This document shows, in pieces, positions 31,085-42,802 of a stretch of DNA of 64,000 nt. Below the pieces are notes generated by a model. The model was not told where the DNA came from. It was given only the letters and a program-made list of their open reading frames with translations, and made no database searches. How positions within the stretch are numbered: the first letter of the stretch is position 1; each line of letters begins with the position of its first letter. Origin of the DNA: Stenogyne calaminthoides (taxonomy: Eukaryota > Streptophyta > Magnoliopsida > Lamiales > Lamiaceae). Position numbers and translations under genes: made by a program. The stretch is taken from NCBI GenBank assembly GCA_037126765.1, contig JBBCBC010000026.1, positions 7,408,037 to 7,472,036 on the forward strand, read 5' to 3'.

Positions 31085-32548
31085 ATGGATAATACCTATG
31101 GTATGTATCATGATTTGCCAAAATTTTCAATTGATGAGTATGCAGATTGGGCAATATACATGTGCAACCATCTAGGGTCAATAAGCGGCAGAATGATGGA
31201 AGTCATTGAACGAGGACCCATCATCATATATCACGACAACCCAGCTGTTGGAGGAGATCCAGATTTTGCAGTTGGAAGCCTTGTCCGGAAGAGCCCTGCC
31301 CTGATGGATGCAGAAGAAAGAAAGCTGTATACACTGGATACAATAGCCAGACATATAATCATGAAGACCATGGATAAAGTCACCAAAGAAAAGATAAAGT
31401 ATCTCAAGACAGCGAAACAAATGTGGGATACGCTTGCTGAGATATGTGAAGGAAATGATCAGATCAAAGACAGCCGACTACAAGCTGAACTGGTGAAGTT
31501 CGAGAAGCTGAAGATGTTGCCAAATGAGACCATCAACGAGCTCGATGGGAGAATCACCATGTCAGTAAATAAGCTACGAGAACTTGGACGAGAGATGTCA
31601 GACAAAGACATCAATTACAAGATCTTGAGATCTCTCACCAAGAAGTGGGACATGAAAGTTAAGGTAATCAAGGATTGCCAGGACATTGCCAAGATGAAGC
31701 CAAGGTGCTTGTTCCTAAGCCTTAAAGCCCATGAGTTCGATCTGATCGAAAGAGGGCAAGAAGAAGACGAGTCGCCTGCTGAAGCCACAACCTCCACATC
31801 AAAATCAGTTGCATTCAAAGCAACCAGCAGCAGATCAAAGGCCACTGAACCTGTTGGAAACATAATAAGCCAAGCTGAACAGATCGCCTTACTTACCAGG
31901 AAACTTGAAAGATCTAACATAAAACTTGGTAAGTATCGCATATTCTACAGAGATTATCAAGACAGCAGAGAAAGAAACAGGAGACCAACTGACATATCTC
32001 TAGAAAGGACCAGATCTGATGACCGAAGGGATCACAAAGATGATAAGAAAAGAGATGATCGGTCTGATGAGAGAAGAGACAACAGATCGGAGAGAAGAAG
32101 TTCAGATTACAATCAGAAAGGAAAGTCACCTGATAGATCCTACAGACGAAGTGAATCACCTGGCAGAAGAAGTTCCGTGGATCGTGGATCATGCTTCAAC
32201 TGTGAGAAACCAGGTCACTACAGCGCCGACTGTCCAGACCTGACTCCAAGAGAAAGAGAAGAGAAGCGGAACAGAAGAGAGCAACGCTACAGAGATAGAA
32301 AAGCCATGGTTGCTGACACATCAGGAATTGATGGTTCCTATCTGCCTTCTGAGGATTCTGGCTACTCTTCAGTAGAGGACTTCTGTCTGATAAGCAATGC
32401 TGAAGATTTCTTCGACCATGAAGATCTGATATTCTCTTCAGATGATGAAATCTGTCTGATGGCTAAGGAGGAAGACCAATCTGAGGTAACCTCCAAACCT
32501 TCAGCTTTTTCAATTTCCACACCTGCTATAATTAGCACACCTGCTTGA
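31085..32548 (+). CDS. gag of A2 (487 aa, ends at a probable premature TGA)
   Basis: The ATG at 31085 gives MDNTYGMYHDLPKFSIDEYA, shared with A3. The N-terminal half is the UBN2-type gag domain (TLDTIARHIIMKTMD, KTAKQMWDTL, KYLKT). Next come an Arg/Asp/Ser-rich basic region (residues about 290-365) and a CX2CX4HX4C zinc knuckle, CFNCEKPGHYSADC, at residues 370-383. An acidic tail follows. The TGA at 32546 is followed in frame by an open, coiled-coil-like sequence (LLDDLSKAVDTY), so the true gag was longer. The protein would build the cytoplasmic particle and bind genomic RNA. It is the best preserved gag in the window. Confidence 0.85.
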   Translation: MDNTYGMYHDLPKFSIDEYADWAIYMCNHLGSISGRMMEVIERGPIIIYHDNPAVGGDPDFAVGSLVRKSPALMDAEERKLYTLDTIARHIIMKTMDKVTKEKIKYLKTAKQMWDTLAEICEGNDQIKDSRLQAELVKFEKLKMLPNETINELDGRITMSVNKLRELGREMSDKDINYKILRSLTKKWDMKVKVIKDCQDIAKMKPRCLFLSLKAHEFDLIERGQEEDESPAEATTSTSKSVAFKATSSRSKATEPVGNIISQAEQIALLTRKLERSNIKLGKYRIFYRDYQDSRERNRRPTDISLERTRSDDRRDHKDDKKRDDRSDERRDNRSERRSSDYNQKGKSPDRSYRRSESPGRRSSVDRGSCFNCEKPGHYSADCPDLTPREREEKRNRREQRYRDRKAMVADTSGIDGSYLPSEDSGYSSVEDFCLISNAEDFFDHEDLIFSSDDEICLMAKEEDQSEVTSKPSAFSISTPAIISTPA

Positions 32549-33588
32549 GAGATTGACTTGCAGCTCTACTCTGAGCAATTGCTTGATGATCTCTCGAAAG
32601 CAGTAGACACTTATACAATAGTGGAAGCAGAAAACGATAAGCTAAGGATCAAAAATAATAAGCTAAGGTTAAATCTTCTGATCAGGAGAAGCAGATTAAA
32701 GAACAGCTAGCAATCAACAAACAACAAGCTGATGAGTTCAAAATCCTACAAGCTAAGTTTGATGAACTCTTCCGACTACATGAGAGTCTAAAATCTACTG
32801 AGGATAGTTTACGCAAGAAAATAGAGGTTTTCACAAAATCTTCAAAAACCGTTCAAGACATGAACACCTATTTTCGAACGCGGACTAACAAGAAGGGAAT
32901 TGGGTATGAGAATCCTTCTACATCCTCAAAAGCCCCGTCTGGTTCACTCCAAAAGGGTGTAATCAAACGAGTCTCTGATAAAGATACTCAAAAAGCTAAA
33001 TATGTATCTGATAAGGGAAAGAGACCTGCTGAGCAAGTAAGACAAGTGCCTAATCAGAAAGGGAACATAAATGGACCCCAACTGATTAAGCATCAGCAGA
33101 GGAATCAACAGAAGAACCCAGTTCTTCTGAAGAAACCTCAACCTGATCAGCAGATTAGGTATCAGAAGAGACAACCTGTCAAAAGGAAGTCTAATCTAAG
33201 ACCCAAACAGGGTCAGCTGCCTAACAAGCAAGCTATAGGTAAACTGCCAAGACCATCTATGCCAAAAAGATATGAATCTTTTAATGGTAGCAGTCGTACC
33301 TACCCTTATAACCAGAGACCTAGGGATGCTGCACCTGAGCCCCACTGGGTTAAAAGAAGACAAACCGTAAGGAAAAATCCCAAGTCTTCTAATTCACTCA
33401 AGGCTCACACAAGTAATCATACTAATCAGAATGCATATAAAGAGACGTATGATTATGTTGATGTTTATGGGAGACAAATCAGGCCTTCTGATCTATCTGA
33501 TTACAATAGAAGTGCCCTGTTTGTATGGATCCCTAAAACCACCTCTAACCCCTCAGGACCCAATTCTAAAGGGGTACCTAAAACCTGA
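32549..33588 (+). pseudogene. gag distal region of A2 (coiled coil and basic tail)
   Basis: Continues gag past the internal TGA. First a coiled-coil-like stretch (VEAENDKLRIKNNKLRL), then, after a frame change near 32680, HESLKSTEDSLRKKIEVF and an open frame from 32860 (242 codons). This part is very rich in Lys, Gln and Arg with NQKGN and KRQPVKRKSN, and ends with VDVYGRQIRPSDLSDY and FVWIPK. It stops at TGA 33586-33588. The Lys-rich tail probably binds nucleic acid. Confidence 0.7.
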
Positions 33589-33593
33589 TTCGA

Positions 33594-34082
33594 TTGCAGG
33601 TCCGCGTGAGTTTGGCCAACAGAGGAGGTGTACAAGCAACTATCCGGTATATCGATAGTGGATGCTCAAGGCACATGACTGGAAGCAAACATCTCCTTAG
33701 CTCTTACAAAGAACAAGAAGGCCCACGTGTACTCTTCGGTGATGATAACTTTGGTTTTACCAAAGGATTCAGAACCTTAGAGAATGATGATGTACAAGTT
33801 ATGGAGTCTCGTATGTCGAAGGTTTAAAGCATAACCTGCTATCAGTATCACAATTCTGCGACAACGGATTCAGTGTTGAGTTCTCGAGTGATCAGTGTAC
33901 GATAAGGAATCGAGCTACTCAACAAATCTTGCTAACTGGTTCAAGGAAAGGCACGATCTACACAACAGATTGGAACAGTTGTCCAAGAAATGCATGCCTA
34001 ATTGTTAAGAGTTCCAAAAGTAGCAGTTGGCTCTGGCACAAAAGAATGAGTCATCTGAACTTTAAGACTCTTAATAAGATAG
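33594..34082 (+). pseudogene. pol N-terminal part of A2 (protease, integrase zinc finger start)
   Basis: Begins in the frame of A1 pol with a TTG codon and carries YIDSGCSRHMTG. One base lost near 33800 (A1 has ACTGG, A2 has ATGG) shifts the frame. After that the sequence GSRKGTIYTTDWNSC and WLWHKRMSHLNFKTLNKI is readable up to the C1 insertion at 34083. The frame then runs by chance a further 18 codons into the C1 LTR. Confidence 0.8.
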
Positions 34083-35923
34083 TGTTGGGGAATAAGTTGC
34101 ACGGATCTATTCGGGATGAATATTTAAATAAAAATTAAATTCTAACAATTATTACTAGCATGAATTAATCCTATATTAATTTAAATAATAAATCAACAAC
34201 AAATCATGCATATAATCAGTTCACGTAAATCCTACGCATGCGGAATTACTATGAGTTTACGTAAACATACCTCTTGGAATGGTAATGGCCTCGTTGATTA
34301 AACACACCGAAAAACCTTCCCAAGTATTCCCTTAATCATTGTTCGACAATCCAGTGGTAGGATGCTCGCGAACAATTAACAAAAGGAAAATAAACTTTGT
34401 TGCACCACCTTTGTGGATTTACTAATTTTTTCAGCACATGGAATTGTACTTGGGAATGAAACACTCACCCCCTATTTATAGAGGGTGTTGGTCGAAAATT
34501 TTGGGATAAAATAATATGGGAAAATCATTTTCTTGATCTCCAAGAAATCTTGAATATATCTCATATATTCTTTTCTCCATAATTAAAATATTCCACAAAC
34601 ATCCCAACTCCACTTTGTTATGGAAATTTCGAAAATAATAGGGAACAAGAATCCAAGATTTGGATCTTCTTGAATTTATGAGATGTTCTTGTATTTCAAG
34701 AAATACATATCTTTCATAATATCTTTTCAAGAAAATCAAAAAAATCTTTCTTGCCCTTTATATGTCAAGATTTTTGAAAAATACTATATGGATAACCAAG
34801 TGGGAGATTTCTTGAATTTAATGAGATAATCTTGTATTCCAAGAATACATATCTTCATTCCATAACAAAATTCAAATAAAATCTTTCTCCCCTTTTAATC
34901 CATAATTTTCGAATTTATGAGGAAAAATAAGGCAACAATATTTATTTTATTTTAAACACCTTTTTCAGTTATTGGACTTTATGTTGGGCTACTTAGGGGG
35001 CCTTTAGGAGAATTAAGATTGGACCTTTCAATGGATCTTGAATTATCAATATTGAGCCACAATTTTATTCAAGCCCATAAATATTAATTAATCCCACTAC
35101 ATAATTAATATTGCACTATCCATCTTAACCCATATTACAGTCAATATGGCTCCCGGTTATTATTTTCCGTGTTTAAGATTATCTAGCCCATTAATTAATT
35201 CAAGCCACTGAAATAACTTTCCATTAATTAATATCTTTTATCCTTGGTTAAGGAATGGTTCAACATTATTATCCATACCGGAAACTAGTTCCACTTGCAA
35301 GATTTGGTATGATAAATCTTATGAACCTCCCAAGGGGGCAAATCGAACAAGCGTACTTGCACACGATTCTTCGTATTAAATCTTAGCAATCACATGTGAC
35401 CAATAATATTGCCCAAGATAAAAAGTATTGAATCTCGTTGATTCTCTACCCATGATAAGTCAAAGCAATAGTTACCAACCACACGTGATCCTATTTAAGG
35501 AACAAAGATTAAGAAATAACGAACCACTGAGGTCTAATTCTTCCTTGTTCAGTTCTGAAGAATTTGTCCTCCTGTAGGTCCTATTAAGTGCATCAGTCAT
35601 GCACTAGTGTAATCTCTTGGTCAAGACAAGCCAATCTGAGCCTTACACTTCAACCTTTCACGATGGATTGTGCATTTCCATCTAGGTCGTGAATGGTGTA
35701 CTTTTGGTTACAAGGGACTGTTAACTTAATCTTCTGTGATCTGGTATCACTAAATTAACTACATTGTAACACGTACTATTTATTGAACAGTTATGCAGTA
35801 AATATATGTAACATTCGATGATATTTAAAGCATCAGTGATAAACAATTTATTTCAGTAAATAAGTCTGAAATTCAGTTTTGATTATACAAAGTAAAAGCA
35901 TACTTTCCAGTATAATCCCAACA
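34083..35923 (-). repeat. 3' LTR of C1 (1,841 bases)
   Basis: On the plus strand it runs from TGTTGGGGAATAAG to ATAATCCCAACA, so on the minus strand it also starts TGTTGGG. The minus-strand TATA box TCTATAAATAGG lies near 34471-34482, which confirms orientation. It lacks the 111-base palindromic insert found in the C2 LTRs. Confidence 0.88.
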
Positions 35924-35940
35924 ATCTCCCACTTATACTC
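35924..35940 (-). other. Polypurine tract of C1
   Basis: The minus strand reads GAGTATAAGTGGGAGAT next to the LTR, the usual copia tract form (GTGGGAGATTG). Confidence 0.8.
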
Positions 35941-36040
35941 AAAGTCTGCTTTTAAGTATACTACAACATGTCTCGTGTAGTTCCTAATACGTGACATCTA
36001 ATGTCACCTACACGAACCTAATAATTTCTCCCACTTATAC

Positions 36041-37040
36041 TCAAAGCAGATTGACAACGGTCTTGTCACCCATTCCTTCCACATGTCTCTCGAATATATT
36101 CAGAGGCAGACCCTTTGTGAATGGATCTGCTAGGTTGTCTTCTGACGCTATCTTTGCCACCTCTATATCTCCTCTCTTAACGATATCTCGTATAAGATGG
36201 TATTTCCTTTCAATGTGTTTGCTGGACTTGTGGGCTCTTGGTTCTCTTGAATTTGCAACTGCTCTGGCATTGTCGCAATAAACAATGATTCTGCTGGGCA
36301 AATTCGGAACTATATTCAAGTCCACTAGGAAGTTCTTGAGCTAAACCGCTTCTTTCGCTGCCTCGCAAGCAGCTACATATTCGGCTTCCATGGTAGAATT
36401 TGCGACGCATTTTTGCTTGACGCTTCTCCATGTCATGGCTCCTCCCCCCATACAAAACACACTACCGGAGGTAGATTTTCTGGAATCTGTGTCTGATTGG
36501 AAATTCGAGTCCGTGTAGCCGATGGGTATTAGACTATCTGACTGATAAATTAACATTATATCTCGAGTTCTTTTCAGATACTTCAGAATGTTTTTAACTG
36601 CCGTCCAATGTTCTTTCCCCGGGTTACTTTGATATCTTGCCACCATGCCATGGCAAAGCAGATATCTAGTCTCGTACACAGCATTGCATACATAAGTCTT
36701 CCGACAGTCGAAGCATAAGGAATGCCTCTCATGTCATCTATCTCCTTTTGTGTCTTAGGGCACATTTTCTTGGATAGATGAATTCCATATCTGAAAGGTA
36801 CGAAGTCTTTCTTGGAATCCTGCATGCTGAATTGTTTCAAGACAGTGTCTATGTATGAAGTTTGCGACAAGCCTATCATCATTTTCTTGCGATCTCGAGT
36901 GATCTTGATCCCAAGGATGTGTGCGGCTTCACCTAAGTCCTTCATATCAAACTATTTTGAAAGCCATGCCCTTACGTCTGATAACACCTTTACATCGTTT
37001 CCGATGATCAGAATGTCGTCTACGTACAGTACTAAGAATA
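36041..37040 (-). pseudogene. RNase H and C-terminal reverse transcriptase of C1
   Basis: On the minus strand the reverse transcriptase YVDD lies at 37015-37026, only a few codons from the A3 insertion. It is followed by DMKDLGEAAHILGIKI, RDRKKMMIGLSQ and the RNase H blocks YTDSNFQSD, STMEAEYVAACEA, VYCDNARAVA and HIERKYHLIRDIV. The ORF ends at 36041. A TAG lies inside RNase H near 36340 and a TAG before DMKDL near 36950. The missing N-terminal part of the enzyme is at 51607-52326. Confidence 0.85.
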
Positions 37041-38879
37041 TGTAGGTCCCGAACGGGTTTTGTGAGGGTGGAAGTCTAGAGGGGAGGGGTGAATAGACTT
37101 CCAAAACTTTTCGTGCGGATCAGGTGTGATTTGCAGATTACCTGATCAGAGTGCTAGTGTATCAGTTTAGACTGATGTTCAATCTTACTGAGTGCCTAAG
37201 GGTAGATCAGCTTGATATCTATCAGTTTAACTGAGAGTGCGGAAGCTTGTTTTAACCCGTGTGAAAAACCAGTTTTATCAATTGAGATTCTTAAGTCAGT
37301 TTTCAACCAGCTGACTAAAGTGTCAACCTGATTAGATCAGTTGCTTGGTGCAGACTGAGCTTAACTTAGAATATATATGCAGTTTTAAACTCAGTTGTGT
37401 GAATAGTGTAAAGCAATAAGAAAGTAAGTAAATGCACACAAGACTTTTATAGTGGTTCAGACGAAACCCGTCTTACGTCCACTCTTCCCTTAACACAGGG
37501 GAACCTTAACCGAGCTTAACCGAACTTAACCTGTGGGACTTATCTCCCTCACGGGATTGCCGATACTTAACCGAAATTAACCTGCAGGACTTATATCCCT
37601 CACGGGATGGCCGAGATGTTTATTGAGTTCACACTCTACAGATGTTTATCGAGTTCACACTCAACCGAACTAGAAATCAGAAAACTAGAATCCCTAGATG
37701 CGAAATCTTAGGGAACAAACTTAACCTAACTTGCGTTTGGGTAAAGAATGTTTGAGGGTTCCAACTGGAAATCTATCCTGGTGCTTTAGGTAGCCAAAAT
37801 GCTAGTGGATAGGATTTCTTGCTAAGAACTATGGGATGAACACTCTAAGAATAATCTTCAAGTATGGTGTTCTTCTAGCGGAAATTCTAAAGGCTTATTG
37901 CTTCTTGAGAATCTGCGTTAATGTTGTTGTTCCGCTTTGCTCAATTGTTCATGTGATAGTGGTTGGTCTCTCTTTCTTCCCTTCGAGCAATCCCATTTTA
38001 TAGACCTCGAAATCAAAGAGCCGTTGGAGAGCAATTTGAATTTTGGGCTATATTAGGTAGGTTGTAGGATATGATTGTGACGTGCTCCGGTTATCGGTGT
38101 GGCCGTAGGCATGATTATCAGATTTTTTGGTCCTTGCGTCGTATCCGCATTGTCGGCTCTTTTTGTGCGTGTCGCTTTCTCCTTGGCCCGAGGCGGCATT
38201 TGATAATTTGTCTGTTAGACGATTGATATTCCTTTTGTAGAAGATTCGTCTTATGTCGGTGTATATTTTTGATTTTCACGGTGTGAGTCGACTTGATCGA
38301 ATGGCGATCGATCTACCTTGTTGAGTCTTTTGTTGCGATTGTCTTAGCTCAATATGCGGACTTAATTTGAATGTAGGTCTTGGTCTTTTGATCTTGGTGT
38401 CTCACGAGCCTCGGTGTATTGGTCATCTTGAGTCTTGAGGTTTATTCTTGAGTCTTCAGGTTTATCTGAGTCTTCAGGTTCATCTGAGTCTTCAGTGTCT
38501 ATCTGAGTCTTCAGGTTTATCTGAGTCTTCAAGTTCATCTGAGTCTTCAGTGTCTATCTGAGTCTTCAGGTTCATCTGAGTCTTCAGGTTCATCTGAGTC
38601 TCCAGGTTCATCTGTCTTCACCTGATCTCCTGACTTCTTGTCTTCGATTTGTTCTTAGTCTTACGATCATCGACCTTATCGGGTCATCCGATACTTCGAC
38701 ACGACCTATACATATTGAGTTCCCTCAATATGTGACCTATATTTTACATCACCTATCTATACATTTCAATTTGGTCATCTTAATCGATTCTAAGTCATCG
38801 ATCACCTAACAGTCCGGGTTGGTCCTATTCTGACCTATTTTGAAACTTCCATCAAAACTAAAATACAGATTTCCCAACA
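37041..38879 (-). repeat. 3' LTR of A3 (1,839 bases)
   Basis: Same ends as the A1 and A2 LTRs (TGTAGGTCCC and CCCAACA on the plus strand). It contains an expanded 18-base minisatellite (GAGTCTTCAGGTTCATCT) at about 38428-38612. The minus-strand TATA box TATAAAATGGG is near 37984-37994. Many CTGAT/CAGAT words of A1 are replaced by CGAT here. Confidence 0.88.
38428..38612. repeat. 18-base minisatellite in the A3 LTR U3
   Basis: About ten tandem units of GAGTCTTCAGGTTCATCT and variants (GAGTCTTCAGTGTCTATCT). A1 has a different, shorter arrangement at 19185-19318, and A2 has essentially one unit near 29760-29790. Confidence 0.85.
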
Positions 38880-38895
38880 ATTTCCCCCTTTTTGA
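38880..38895 (-). other. Polypurine tract of A3
   Basis: Minus strand AAAAAGGGGGAAATTG, identical to A1. The sequence from here to 39182 is non-coding and matches A1. Confidence 0.85.
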
Positions 38896-39182
38896 TGGAA
38901 CCAAAACACTTAATCAGAAAAACAGATACCATGAATGGAAATATAGATAATGTAAACAGTACATACCTCAGAAGACAATGAGATGTTGTCTTAGAATCAG
39001 TGAGATGGAATGTTTCATTCAGATAGGTGTGTGCATTATAGAATACATGAAAAGCGTACCTATCATCTGATTCCAAGTTGTCTTCTTCAGGTGTACTTGA
39101 ACATTTGCAGCTCTTTGGGGATGCCAAACATCTTGTACATCCTTTGCATTAGTTTGTCCAGATCTTCTCTTCTATGGATCCC

Positions 39183-42100
39183 TCATTTTTCAGCAAATCC
39201 ATAGTAGGCATTCTTGAACTTAACAGGATCTAGCTTTTTGTCTGGACGCAAAGGTGGAAGGAGTACTTCAAAGGGTGGAGCTTCTGGTATCAGTGACATG
39301 ATCTTTCCTTCTTTCATCACAGTCTGGTAGAAGTCTGGATACTTTGTTTCTAACCAGTTCCGGAATTCATCATCATTTTCAGTCTGATCTTGATGAATTG
39401 GAATCTTCTCCAGGATGTATACGTCACATAACCATTCTCCTCTCGATCCGATCCCATTCAGAAGCAGATCTACCGGTCTGCTGAAGGATGTCTTTAATAG
39501 GTGCCGGAAGGGCATTCTTCTCCCAAGCAATCTCATCTGTTGCAGCTTCGTTCTTCCTCTTCCTTCGGATGTAAGTGATATTCAGTCCCTTAGCCTCTGC
39601 TAACTTCTGCTTCTTGATGGCGGCCTCTCTTATTCTTTGTCTTGTTTGCTCTTGAACTTGTTGAGAGTCATCCCAGCTTTGGTAGAGAGTGATTGGCCTT
39701 GTCTCTGATCTTCCGCAGTTGTTTTTGCCATCTTGCCTTTGCCTTTCTTCCTCCTCAGAGTTTGCTTAGGTTCATCTTGTTCGTCTTCTTCAGCTAATTT
39801 CTTAGCGAGTTTAAGGCTCTTGGCCTGATCATCAGTTTCCATTCTTTTACATGCGAGCGAAGAAAAAGTCTTCAATCTTATCGACTCTGGCGGTGACCTC
39901 GAAAAAAAACACTTTTTTGCTCAGCGATCTCTTTGCTATGTTGCTCCACAGTTTCTTTCACTTCAGCAACGAGATCAATAGATGGAGTGGCTGGCAAGTC
40001 AGATACAGTGGTTTTCGGTAGAGATGAGATTGTTACCAACTGTGTCTGTTTTTCTTCCTTCTCTTTATTCTCTTTTCTTTCCCCCTTTTTGGTTTCATCA
40101 AAGAGGTTGGACATCTTCTTGATTTGAGCGGTTAATTGCCGTGAGATTTTCTCTCCGAGTTCTCGATAACAAGAGGAGTGTCTCGAGCGGTGGCGAAGGT
40201 GCGAGGAGTGAAGAAGCGTCACGAGAGCAATTTCGATTTCTGTCTTGCTTGTTACGTAGAAGCTAGAAAATGTTTCAACCCATATCCATGTGGTTGTTAG
40301 TTTTGTCAAGGATGCGGACACTTTCCAAAAGTACTGTATTCGATTGAGCATCTCGTTCGATTTGTGAGTTTGTCGATGGAGTTTTAGCTTCTCGGCAAGA
40401 GGATTTACTAGTTGCATTACTTGAAAGAAGGATGGCATTGTGCATCCTAACTGTGTGACTTCGTTCCTTGTCAACTAGTTTTGCTTGCTCATCTTCAAAT
40501 CGCTTCATCGGATCTGCTTTGTGGAGCTTGCGAATTTGTCTTCAAATGTTGACCTTGATCCCATCCTGAATCTTCTCGATTATAATGATCTAGGGTATCG
40601 AGCTCATCATGCTTGAATGCTGGTCGATGTTGAAGCCTTGCCAAGTCGGGTCTCATCTGCAAAGCACCCATTCTTGGTTCATCGGCGGCTCCTCATGATC
40701 TGTAGGAGGTTGAGCGGTTTCCTGGAAGACATTATCAGCAATTCAGAACCTTTCGTGAATCAACCATCTGATATCATCATCAGATGCCAATACAACAACA
40801 CTTTCAATCCCAGCAGTGTTTAAGCACTTCAACTCCAAGTCTACAGAGAAATCTGATCCCAGAGTTGTCATGAGAATCAGAAATTCTTCAATGCTTTTTA
40901 GTCTGATATCCCTCCAGAACACTATCTCTTCTATCTATTGCTGGATGCCAGGATATTGATCCAATTCAGGGCATAGATCCAGCAGATATTCCTTGATCTG
41001 TTGCTTCATTATCCTTATGATGGGGCTGCGATGGCAGGAGAAGAAGCAATCGTTACGGTGTTGAAGGGATTATGAGAGATGGACACTCGCTTGTCGGATC
41101 TGTCAGGCTCTTGTGACTTGATTGGGGATTGGGATGTTTGTAATCCAGGTTCGTTTTCAGCGTTTTGAGGGTGTTCAGTTTCTTGAACGGGTTTATTGAT
41201 TGGTGGTGTGGGAGATGATGTTCTGATAGGTGAGGGTGAGGGTGAGGGTGAGAAGGTTTTGTGGGGAGGTGATGATGATTTTTTAGGAGAGGGTGATGTT
41301 GATTTGGAAGTGGGCATTGGCGATCTTGCTCTCTGGAAGATCTTGGTTAGAGGCAAAGAAATACAGAATCAAAAGTGGATGGTGATTCTTTAGAGGATTT
41401 TTCCTTGAGGTTAAACAAAATGATGAAAATCTCAATTTCACTTGGAAACCAAACAACCTTATACCCAAATTTTTGGTTTAAGTTGATTAGGTGCGAAAGT
41501 GAATCCCTCAGAACATTCAAGAATCCCGAAAGTGAGGGTATTTTAGCAATGATTTCCCTCCGATTGCGATTAAGATCGGAATTCTCTCTGGATGGATGAG
41601 GACCACTCAACCACTATAAATAAAATTGTGTGTTCTTTCATGCGCTTTATGTTTATCCTCATATGCTTCTATTATAAGCAAACAACAAAGTTGGCTAAAA
41701 AGCAAAAAATTGGAATATCTCTTCGATCTTACTTGAACTAAAACGCCAGAGAAATGGGTTTTTCTCGGACCCCCGCATGAAGGGGACCAACTTGTCGAGG
41801 CGTAACTTTGGAAGCGATTTCGGAGGAGATGAGACTCTCTTCCGGCGTTTCGAGCGAGCATCGGGGTTTCTTGGCGAGATCCTTCCTCTTCATCCTCTTC
41901 TCCGGAATGGCCTCTTCCGCATTTCGCACGATCGATTGCCTTATCTTTTCCCTTCTTTTCTCCCTTGGGTTTGGGCACATAAGAGTTGGATCTTCATCAG
42001 CTTGTCCAGGTAGGGACTCATCCTTGCCCAATATGGCCTTGTGCTTTGCTTGATATATCTTCGCTCCATTCTCGTTCCATTTGTAATTCTGTGGCAGCTT

Positions 42101-42802
42101 ATCTGACAGAATGATAGAGATTTTGTGTATGAATGAGCACTTGGAAGATAAGCACACTTCATTGCTCTGGGTCAGCTCGAACTTCCCGGAGTCTTTTCTT
42201 AGTCGCGCTTTGACCATACCCAACCAATCGATATCTGAAGCCTTCTTGATTATTACAGCCATGACACTTATCTTGTATGAAGTGACCGCATCAAGGCTGT
42301 AAGTTGAGCACATGATCACCTTCTAAACAATTTCAAGAAGAATGCGATATTTCCTCTTCAGATAGGAGGCTTTGACATTCGTCGTGTTCTCCTTATTTGC
42401 TGGTCTCAACAGCTCGGCTTCAAGAAATCCCTATTCTCCTACATCAGTCGTGTAGGTATTTGGATTGATGCTTCCTCGAGTTAGGCCGAATATCCTCTGG
42501 AGATCGTCATTCGACACTCGAACTTCCAGTCCGCCAACAGAAGAAATCAGGTCAGCATCATTGTCTTCATCCCTCTGCAGATTGTATAAAAACTCCAGAG
42601 CTTCATGTGCGTGGATGATGTTCTGATGTGTAGAGCAATAGCGTTCAAGTCCACACGCTCGCAAGCACTCCAGAATTTCCAGCGATTCAGGGTCTGAGGT
42701 GATGGTGAATACTACATACTTCTCCTCAATGATGTTTTTCTTCATCGATGAAAAGTTGCAGAACTTTTTCCCTTGGCATGGTCGTGGAATAAGATAAGCC
42801 AT
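39183..42802 (-). pseudogene. ORF3 of A3 (broken), homologous to ORF3 of A1
   Basis: Starts at 42802 with MAYLIPRPCQGKKFCNF, directly after an in-frame TAA, and ends at the same C-terminal block as A1 (YYGFAEK, 39183). The N-terminal domain (ECLRACGLERYC, LQRIFGLTRGSINP) is intact to about 42431 and shows the Arg codon that is TGA in A1. Frameshifts follow near 42430, 42320, 41830, 41350 and through the coiled-coil region 39880-40600, where small indels are dense. A foreign LTR-like segment at 41392-41800 replaces the basic/Ser-rich linker. The C-terminal part (EWLCDVYILEKI) is clean. Function unknown; see the A1 copy. Confidence 0.7.
41392..41800 (+). mobile_element. SIRE-type LTR fragment replacing part of ORF3 in A3
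   Basis: On the plus strand the segment contains CAACCACTATAAATAAAATT, TGTGTTCTTTCATGCGCTTT, AAAAAGCAAAAAATTGGAAT and GGGTTTTTCTCGGAC. This matches in order the R/U5 part of LTR E (5270-5460: CCACTATACTTTG, TGTTCTTTATTG, AAAAAGCAAAAATCTGGAAT, GGGTTTTTCACCGGGAC). ORF3 homology to A1 stops at its edges. Confidence 0.55.

Larger units (their letters stand above)
29521..34082 (+). mobile_element. Copia element A2 (family A, plus strand), 5' part
   Basis: Contains the 5' LTR, PBS, gag and the protease to integrase N-terminus. It inserted head-on into A1; the five bases before it (GAACC, 29516-29520) are the candidate target duplication. It is itself interrupted by C1 at 34082/34083 within the integrase zinc-finger region, after LNFKTLNKI. 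The rest lies beyond the window. Confidence 0.88.
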
